From positions 1 through 37,253 of the forward strand of contig JAFRHH010000056.1 in NCBI GenBank assembly GCA_017433405.1: a DNA stretch of 37,253 nucleotides, in the 5' to 3' direction. Positions 32,375 through 37,253 of the stretch are shown here, in pieces. Within the stretch, counting starts at the first letter, position 1. The number at the start of each line of letters is the position of its first letter. Origin of the DNA: Clostridia bacterium. Lineage in GTDB: Bacteria; Bacillota; Clostridia; Christensenellales; Aristaeellaceae. The notes under the pieces were generated by a model, which had not been told where the DNA came from, made no database searches, and saw only the letters and a program-made list of their open reading frames with translations. The position numbers and the translations under genes were made by a program.

Positions 32375-32400
32375 ACCTGCGGATTTCACGATGAAAGGAT

Positions 32401-32494
32401 GACAGAATTTGCCCTTGATCCGCTTATGCGAAGACGGTGAAAAAATCGTCATCCGGACAGAATGACAGACGTGAACTACCGTTCACAGAGGAGG
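32401..32494 (+). repeat. SD-carrying repeat, copy F
   Basis: The first stem is diverged (GAATTTGCCC ... GGTGAAAAAATC, inner CGC-TTAT-GCG). The core ATCGTCATCCGGACAGAATGACAGACG is intact, hairpin 2 is perfect (GTGAAC-TACC-GTTCAC, 32471-32486), and AGAGGAGG (32487-32494) is eight bases before the start codon of the next gene. Confidence 0.88.
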
Positions 32495-32502
32495 ATTAAT
32501 GT

Positions 32503-32754
32503 ATGCTGGAATACAAGTTTGATACTCAGCTTCTGATCGATGGAAAAAACCTGGATGAGGATGCCATTAATGATTATATTACTGAGAATTTCAAAGGAGA
32601 CTCCCTTTTGGCTGTAGGAGATGATGAACTGATTAAAATCCATTATCATACCAACGAACCATGGGAAGTTTTGAAATATGCCGCAAGCCTCGGCGAAATC
32701 TATGATGTTGTAGTTGAAAACATGGAGCGTCAGGAAGCCGGACTGAAGGGGTAA
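32503..32754 (+). CDS. Small stand-alone protein similar to the middle part of FakA/YloV
   Basis: An 83-residue acidic protein. The run GDSLLAVGDDELIKIHYHTNEPWEVLKYAASLGEIYDVVVENM closely follows the C-terminal part of the FakA (YloV) fatty-acid kinase middle domain (pattern GDSLVVVGDDDLVKVHVHTNxP ... GxLxxIKIENM). FakA phosphorylates fatty acids held by FakB proteins, but this protein lacks the DAK2/kinase domain. Its role is unknown; it could bind a fatty acid, a partner FakB or another DegV-like protein. No other Fak or DegV gene is in the window. ATG 32503 is preceded by AGAGGAGG of repeat copy F with ideal spacing. Confidence 0.75.
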   Translation: MLEYKFDTQLLIDGKNLDEDAINDYITENFKGDSLLAVGDDELIKIHYHTNEPWEVLKYAASLGEIYDVVVENMERQEAGLKG

Positions 32755-32794
32755 CAATCACCAGGAATTTTCCCAAATATTTTTTATGTAGGGA

Positions 32795-32886
32795 GACTCA
32801 ATTTGTTCTCAAACCGCGTCAGCCGGGAGCGGGCATATCAGCGTTTTCCGGACAGAATGGCGAAGTGTGCAGACGTCAAAGAGGAG
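32795..32886 (+). repeat. SD-carrying repeat, copy G (second hairpin lost)
   Basis: GACTCAATTTGTTCTCAAAC, inner CGCGTCAGCCGG, then TTTTCCGGACAGAATGGCG and AGACGT-CAAAGAGGAG. Hairpin 2 is deleted or scrambled, and AGAGGAG (32880-32886) sits only three bases before the next ATG. Confidence 0.75.
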
Positions 32887-32889
32887 TGA

Positions 32890-33624
32890 ATGGCCATAAG
32901 CAGGCTTGGAGATCTGATTCGTACGGAACGAATCCGGCAAAAGATGACAACAAAACAGGTTGCCAGAAAATGCGGTGTGAGCGAAAGTTATTTGCAGGCG
33001 GTGGAGGCCGGAACCAGGATTATTGCTGACGATCAGGCGAGGCGTATTTTAAAAACCATTGGTCTTAAGCAGCAGAACGAGGCGGACTTTACCCTGGACG
33101 ATATCGCGGCTACGGTAGATCTGGTTCAGGTTCAGCCACGAATGGCTGTTATCGCAGAAAAAAAGAGGGAAGAAGCTAAGCTGGCTGCCAGTAGCAACGA
33201 ATCCGAGCAGGGAATTGCAGGAAGTGTCTGGCTGGATGCCCTTCAAAGTATTCTAAAAAGAGTTCCTGTGATGAATGCCGTCATGAAGCCAGTTGAGTAT
33301 CGTCTGGTTCCAGTTGAGAATGGACGGATTGAAGGAGCAAATCCGGATAAGGTTTTCTTTTTTCTCGTTCCCGATGACAGCATGCGGGGTTTTCGTATTC
33401 ATCGGGGGGATCTGGTTCTGATGGTTCCGGCTCAAAGCCCTGTCAATGAAGCCATTATGCTCGTTCAGTATAACCAGCATCGGTGCCTGAGAAAAATCAA
33501 AGTGCTGGACGAACGGCAGATATTGCTTCAAAGCTATGACCGAGAATTTGAGTCACAAACGGTATTGGTCAGTGAAATAGGCTTTTTAAGCCGCGGTGTC
33601 AGGGTTCAGTTTGAGCTAAGCTAA
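32890..33624 (+). CDS. XRE-family regulator with S24 (LexA-like) C-terminal domain
   Basis: A 244-residue protein. The N-terminal helix-turn-helix of the XRE type (about 7-58: IRTERIRQKMTTKQVARKCG, VSESYLQAVEAG) is followed by a linker. A C-terminal S24 peptidase-like fold starts at about 155, with DDSMRGFRIHRGDLVLMVPA carrying the Ser of the Ser-Lys pair and CLRKIKV the likely Lys. An Ala-Gly pair (QGIAGSVW, about residue 106) could be an autocleavage site, as in LexA and phage repressors; that is inference. Whether it is cleaved, and by which signal, is unknown. No SOS-box operator or phage genes are visible nearby. Start ATG 32890; the ribosome binding site is unusually close. It is followed by a strong terminator. 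Confidence 0.85.
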   Translation: MAISRLGDLIRTERIRQKMTTKQVARKCGVSESYLQAVEAGTRIIADDQARRILKTIGLKQQNEADFTLDDIAATVDLVQVQPRMAVIAEKKREEAKLAASSNESEQGIAGSVWLDALQSILKRVPVMNAVMKPVEYRLVPVENGRIEGANPDKVFFFLVPDDSMRGFRIHRGDLVLMVPAQSPVNEAIMLVQYNQHRCLRKIKVLDERQILLQSYDREFESQTVLVSEIGFLSRGVRVQFELS

Positions 33625-33666
33625 AAAGAAGGCTGTTCGGAAAAATCCAGAACAGCCTTCTTTTTT
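33623..33666. terminator. Bidirectional intrinsic terminator
   Basis: GAAGGCTGTTC (33628-33638) and GAACAGCCTTC (33650-33660) form a perfect 11-bp stem. TTTTTT follows on the plus strand and TTTTT (33627-33623) on the minus strand. It serves both the XRE/S24 gene and the convergent DUF1015 gene. Confidence 0.92.
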
Positions 33667-33695
33667 GATTGTCATGGTACAGGAAAAGTCTCCGG

Positions 33696-34952
33696 TCAGA
33701 TCTTTTTTGCTTCCATGTAAAAACGCTTTTCATCCGCTTCTCCCATGGAGAAGGTTTTTCGGGGAAGCACTCCAAGGGTCTGTACATCCTTAAAGAAGGA
33801 GTTTTTATTAATCTCAGGAAGAAGAATACCAACGGTATCCTGTTTAGATGCAAGAGATCGGAGAGACTGATCACCATGAATATAATCGATCTTCACTTCA
33901 TCATGATGAAGAATATAATCATCCAAGAATTTCTGAAGTGTTTCACAGGGAATAGCTCCTTCTGGATGAAGCACCGATATAAGTTCTTCGGCTTTTTTTG
34001 AAATGACCCTGAAAGAATGACCTGTACCTGAATGATCGAGGGACATGCCATGAACTTTGGCATAGGAGGCCCATTCTTTCATCAGATGATCCATGCTTGT
34101 TCCGTATAAAACCCGGTGAATGGGCTCAAACAACAGCGCTTCATCATGAATATTCACTATTTCCGCTAAAGCATACCGTGCGGGATGGTTTTGCCGCTGA
34201 TCCGGTCTAAGACCGCCGCGAATTTTCTCCCAGCAGGCTTTGGCAGTGGCAAGCGAATGATTTCCATCGCCGACCGCGAACAGGAGTGGATTAGGCCCGG
34301 CTTGATTACACAGAGCTTCCAGCGAAGAAGATACATGATCCAATAAAATGTTACTGGATACTTCATATCCTGCAAGATGTCCACCGTTCAGCATCAGATC
34401 AAAGTCATAGAGTTTTGTCATTTTATTTTTTTGACTTCGAAGGGGTTCCAGAACAGTGTGGTTTGGGTCATCGATGAGAATCATAATATGGGAAAGTTCA
34501 ACAGGAGCACCTTCTCGTATCTCCTGTCTGGCTGGGAGACGCGAGGCAATGGTTTGCTCTGTAGGACGAATAAGAGAGTGTGAATTTTTTTCAAAGGAAT
34601 AAGCCTCAAGATCGACCGCGCCAATGAGTCCGACCCGTGTACCGGTGGCAATTTTTCTTTCGCAAAGGACAAAGCCGTGATGAATGGTTGGAATCAATAT
34701 TTTTTGTTTAAGATAATCCTTCATGGTCTGATGAATCAGTGGAATTCTTTTTTCTTTTTCATTCAGATAACATTCCGGAAGAATCATACGCAAGGCAGAT
34801 GGATTTGACCCAACTGTTTTATTTGCTTTTTCCCAGTATTCCGGTTCAGAAGTATATTGATCACATGCTTCACAAGCCCATGTTTCACGTGAAACATTTT
34901 TTGCGGGAAGCAGTATTTCTGTAGGGGAAAAGCCAATTTGGTCGAAAATCAT
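33696..34952 (-). CDS. DUF1015 family protein
   Basis: A 418-residue cytoplasmic protein of the DUF1015 family, with the conserved LLFAVGDGNHSLATAKACWE segment (about 224-243; DGHH/DGNH motif). The N-terminal half begins IGFSPTEILLPAKNVSRETWACEACDQYTSE. The family is found beside phosphoglycerate/serine biosynthesis genes in many bacteria, but the reaction is not established and no such neighbour is present here. Start ATG 34952 follows GAGGTGATT by 5 bases. The codons for NVSRET contain a perfect parS site. A weak promoter (TTGTTT-17-TAGGAT) lies near 34999-35036. Confidence 0.85.
   Translation of the reverse strand: MIFDQIGFSPTEILLPAKNVSRETWACEACDQYTSEPEYWEKANKTVGSNPSALRMILPECYLNEKEKRIPLIHQTMKDYLKQKILIPTIHHGFVLCERKIATGTRVGLIGAVDLEAYSFEKNSHSLIRPTEQTIASRLPARQEIREGAPVELSHIMILIDDPNHTVLEPLRSQKNKMTKLYDFDLMLNGGHLAGYEVSSNILLDHVSSSLEALCNQAGPNPLLFAVGDGNHSLATAKACWEKIRGGLRPDQRQNHPARYALAEIVNIHDEALLFEPIHRVLYGTSMDHLMKEWASYAKVHGMSLDHSGTGHSFRVISKKAEELISVLHPEGAIPCETLQKFLDDYILHHDEVKIDYIHGDQSLRSLASKQDTVGILLPEINKNSFFKDVQTLGVLPRKTFSMGEADEKRFYMEAKKI
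34881..34896. other. parS: parS site for ParB (Spo0J)
   Basis: TGTTTCACGTGAAACA is a perfect 16-bp palindrome identical to the bacterial parS consensus. It is embedded in the DUF1015 gene, in frame with residues NVSRET. parS sites cluster near the replication origin and nucleate ParB for chromosome segregation and SMC loading. Confidence 0.93.
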
Positions 34953-34997
34953 GAGAAAATCACCTCTATTTGATGCAAATTCAGCGGGTTGCTTTTT

Positions 34998-35061
34998 CTA
35001 TCCTACCACGCGAAGGGACGAGAAACAAGCTTGTTTTCATGAAATAATTCTGGTAGGATGG
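34998..35061. other. Nested palindrome with one shared centre
   Basis: ATCCTACCA (35000-35008) and TGGTAGGAT (35051-35059) form a perfect 9-bp inverted repeat. Inside it AAACAAGCTTGTTT (35023-35036) is a perfect 14-bp palindrome. Both have the same centre, 35029.5, while the 14 bases between on each side do not pair. It lies between the divergent DUF1015 gene and the ABC gene, over the likely DUF1015 promoter. Confidence 0.6.
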
Positions 35062-35079
35062 GGCAGAGCCCAGGAAGCC

Positions 35080-35330
35080 TTTTAGCGGAGCGATAATTTA
35101 ATCGTTATCTGCAAAGCAACAGACTGAAGCAGATGTATAAAGAGGAGACAGATTTTATCCGCGAATCGCGTCAGCGAAGCGGGTACAAAATCGTCATCCG
35201 GACAGAATGACAGATGTGAACTGACGTTCACAGAGGAGACAGATTTTGTCCGTGAATCGCGTTAGCGTGAACGGTTACAAAATCGTCATCCGGACAGAAG
35301 GGCAGACGTGAATTACCATTCACAGAGGAG
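35080..35330 (+). repeat. Tandem array of the SD-carrying repeat (copies H0, H, I)
   Basis: Three units with a 91-92-base period end in AGAGGAG at 35141-35147, 35232-35238 and 35324-35330. H0 (about 35080-35147) is degenerate. H (35148-35238) has GATTTTAT/ACAAAATC, CCGC/GCGG and GTGAAC-TGAC-GTTCAC. I (35239-35330) has GATTTTGT/ACAAAATC (35242-35249/35277-35284), CCGT/ACGG and GTGAAT-TACC-ATTCAC. H and I differ by paired changes that keep both stems. The last AGAGGAG is nine bases before the ABC exporter start. Confidence 0.92.
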
Positions 35331-35339
35331 AAACCGGAT

Positions 35340-37112
35340 ATGTCACAGGAACAAGGGATGAAAAAGAGAGACAGGAACAAAACGGCAGGATTGCTGAAAC
35401 GTTTTATTCAGTATTATAAGCCTCATAAGAAACTATTTTTTCTGGACATGGGTGCAGCGCTGCTGGTGGCGCTGATCGGAATTGTGTATCCGATTATTAC
35501 CCGTACGATGCTGAACACACTGATTCCGGAAAGACAATATCAGATGATTATTGTTCTTGGCCTGCTTTTGCTGACGCTCTATCTCGCAAAGATGATGCTG
35601 AATTATTTTATTCAGTATCAGGGACATATGATGGGTGTATACATGCAGGCCAGGATGAGAAGCGACATGTTCGCGCATCTGGAAAAGCTTCCATACAGCT
35701 TTTATGATACGCATGAAACAGGAAAGATCATGAGCAGAATGACCAATGATCTTTTTGATGTGGTGGAGCTGGCTCACCATGGCCCGGAAAACCTGATCAT
35801 CTCGGTTTTAAGCATATTGTTCTCCTTTATGTACCTGAGCTCTATCAACATCTGGCTGACGCTGATTATTTTTTCCTGTGTTCCCTTTCTGGTTATCATT
35901 TCCTATTCGTTGAGGAAAAAAATGAGAAAAGCCTTTCGTGATACCCGTTCGGCTATGGCGGATATCAACGCGAGCCTGGAAAGCAGCATCAGTGGAATTC
36001 GGGTCACCAAGGCCTTTACAAATGCGGAAAAAGAGAAGGAAAAGTTTGAAGTAGGAAACCGCAAATTCAAGGAGGCCAGGAAGGATTCATACAGCGCGAT
36101 GGGGCGCTTTCACAGCGGAAACACCTTTGTGACGGATATCTTTAATGTGGTGGTTCTGATTGCGGGTGGTCTTTTCCTTTATAATGGAAAGATCCAGTTT
36201 GGGGACTACTCCGCGTTTATTGTATCCATAAACATGTTTATCGGACCGGTTATGACGCTGATAAATTTTATGGAACAGTTCGAAAACGGGGTAACCGGTT
36301 TTGAACGTTTCTGTGAAATTATGGATGCCAGGCCGGAACAGGATGAGGAGGGCGCAGAGGACGCTGGAGTGCTGGAGGGACATATTGAATTTCGAGATGT
36401 CAGTTATGCCTATGATGAAGACAAGGGTGTGCTGAGGCATGTTAATCTGAATATTGAAAAAGGAAAGAAATACGCGCTGGTTGGACCTTCCGGGGGAGGG
36501 AAAACCACAATCTGTCATCTGATTCCTCATTTTTATAATATTGTCAGCGGTCAGATTCTTCTTGATGGAAAGGATATTCATCATCTGACGTTGGAAAGTG
36601 TGAGAAGAAATATCGGCATCGTTCAGCAGGATATCTACCTGTTCAATGATACGATGCGGGAGAATATCCGTTATGGCAAGCTGGATGCGACAGAAGATGA
36701 AATCATACTGGCAGCGAAGCGAGCTAATATTCATGATTATATCATGTCTCTTCCCGGAGGATATGATACGCAAATTGGGGAGAGAGGCGTGCGGCTCAGC
36801 GGGGGACAAAAGCAGCGGCTGAGTATCGCAAGGGTATTTTTGAAAAACCCTCCGATTCTGATTTTGGACGAAGCGACAAGCGCGCTGGACAATACTACTG
36901 AGATTCTTATTCAAAATGCATTAGATGAGCTTTGTGTCGGAAGAACGACGCTGGTTGTGGCTCATCGGCTGAGCACGATCAAGAACGCGGATGAAATTGC
37001 CGTTGTGGAAAACGGACAGATTACTGAACAGGGGACGCATGAGGAACTGATGAAAAAACGCGGTGCCTACTATAACCTGTATCAGCTTCAGTTCAGGGCC
37101 AATGCGGGATAA
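35340..37112 (+). CDS. ABC exporter half-transporter with canonical ATP site
   Basis: A 590-residue protein. After a basic N-terminus there are six transmembrane helices (about 30-320) with the conserved MRSDMFAHLEKLPYSFYDTHETGKIMSRMTNDL loop. The NBD has Walker A GPSGGGKTTICHL, signature LSGGQKQRLSIARVF, Walker B ILILDEATSALD with catalytic Glu, and VAHRLSTI. Unlike the pair at 16557-20284 it has both motifs intact, so it probably works as a homodimer. The substrate is unknown (lipid, drug or peptide exporters have this build). Start ATG 35340 has AGAGGAG nine bases upstream, supplied by the tandem repeat. Confidence 0.95.
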   Translation: MSQEQGMKKRDRNKTAGLLKRFIQYYKPHKKLFFLDMGAALLVALIGIVYPIITRTMLNTLIPERQYQMIIVLGLLLLTLYLAKMMLNYFIQYQGHMMGVYMQARMRSDMFAHLEKLPYSFYDTHETGKIMSRMTNDLFDVVELAHHGPENLIISVLSILFSFMYLSSINIWLTLIIFSCVPFLVIISYSLRKKMRKAFRDTRSAMADINASLESSISGIRVTKAFTNAEKEKEKFEVGNRKFKEARKDSYSAMGRFHSGNTFVTDIFNVVVLIAGGLFLYNGKIQFGDYSAFIVSINMFIGPVMTLINFMEQFENGVTGFERFCEIMDARPEQDEEGAEDAGVLEGHIEFRDVSYAYDEDKGVLRHVNLNIEKGKKYALVGPSGGGKTTICHLIPHFYNIVSGQILLDGKDIHHLTLESVRRNIGIVQQDIYLFNDTMRENIRYGKLDATEDEIILAAKRANIHDYIMSLPGGYDTQIGERGVRLSGGQKQRLSIARVFLKNPPILILDEATSALDNTTEILIQNALDELCVGRTTLVVAHRLSTIKNADEIAVVENGQITEQGTHEELMKKRGAYYNLYQLQFRANAG

Positions 37113-37142
37113 TTTAGCGGTAGTTTCGACTTTTTGAAATAT

Positions 37143-37181
37143 AAAAGGCCTTCAAACGTTATATTCCAACGTTTGTCGGCC
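37143..37181 (-). terminator. Strong hairpin, probable terminator for a leftward gene
   Basis: GGCC (37147-37150), CAAACGTT (37153-37160), AACGTTTG (37168-37175) and GGCC (37178-37181) form a 12-bp interrupted stem. On the minus strand it is followed by TTTTA, and on the plus strand by no T-run. It would serve a gene entering from the right, and could also help end the ABC gene. Confidence 0.6.
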
Positions 37182-37207
37182 GTTGATGGTGTGCATACAA
37201 CTTGCGC

Positions 37208-37253
37208 TTAACTTGCCTTCGCAGGATTGTCCTTCATATACTGTATGAGTGTA
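37208..37253 (-). CDS. Possible 3' end of a leftward gene entering from the right edge
   Basis: On the minus strand a frame reads ...TLIQYMKDNPAKAS then stop (TAA at 37210-37208), 27 bases before the terminator hairpin on that strand. The context fits a gene end, but 14 codons are too few to identify it. Confidence 0.35.
   Translation of the reverse strand, partial: TLIQYMKDNPAKAS

Noticed and set aside
35080-35330. CRISPR array
   Set aside because: The units are 91-92 bases and repetitive throughout, with no short repeat alternating with unique spacers, and single copies occur elsewhere in front of genes.
1-37253. tRNA, rRNA, insertion sequence or prophage genes
   Set aside because: No cloverleaf-like sequence, rRNA segment, transposase, integrase or phage structural gene was recognised on either strand.

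Overview
The window looks like a chromosomal segment from a Gram-positive anaerobe of the Clostridia (Bacillota). Supporting signs are strong AGGAGG-type ribosome binding sites, TTGACA/TATAAT-type promoters, Clostridia-style genes (radA followed by a PIN/TRAM protein, rimO-pgsA, a stand-alone FakA-like domain) and several AT-rich DnaA-box clusters. G+C is high in the left half and falls toward the right half. The left edge looks like a contig end: its first 59 bases duplicate a stretch about 950 bases further in. I cannot name the genus.

Layout. 1-6.1 kb: cell-envelope genes. These are a secreted Glu-Pro-rich protein cut by the window edge (-), then from a clear promoter a secreted protein, a zinc-ribbon/TPR membrane protein and an acyltransferase-3 (+). 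They end against an AraC regulator (-), at a triplicated intrinsic terminator. 7.2-16.4 kb (+): a family 2 glycosyltransferase, leuS, a secreted SH3/peptidoglycan-binding protein, radA and yacL. 16.5-29.5 kb (-): a heterodimeric ABC exporter pair, gap, a metallo-beta-lactamase-fold protein, a fucose/arabinose isomerase-family protein, recF, dnaN (apparently frameshifted), pgsA and rimO. 29.7-37.1 kb (mostly +): polA, a FakA-like small protein, an XRE/S24 regulator, a DUF1015 protein (-) containing a perfect parS site, and a homodimer-type ABC exporter.

Origin signals. dnaN-recF, three clusters of DnaA-box-like 9-mers (about 21.7, 24.9 and 27.4-27.6 kb) and the 16-bp parS palindrome at 34881-34896 indicate an origin-proximal region, although dnaA itself is not in the window.

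The most unusual signal is a family of about 90-base intergenic repeats, with at least nine copies or partial copies here. Each has an outer stem-loop, a conserved core (ATCGTCATCCGGACAG), a second short hairpin (GTGAAY-N4-RTTCAC) and a terminal AGAGGAG that acts as the ribosome binding site of the next gene in most cases. Copies show compensatory base changes in both stems, one array is tandem, and one copy is read through as the C-terminal tail of an ABC transporter. This looks like an undescribed mobile or structured 5'-leader/intercistronic element carrying a Shine-Dalgarno sequence.
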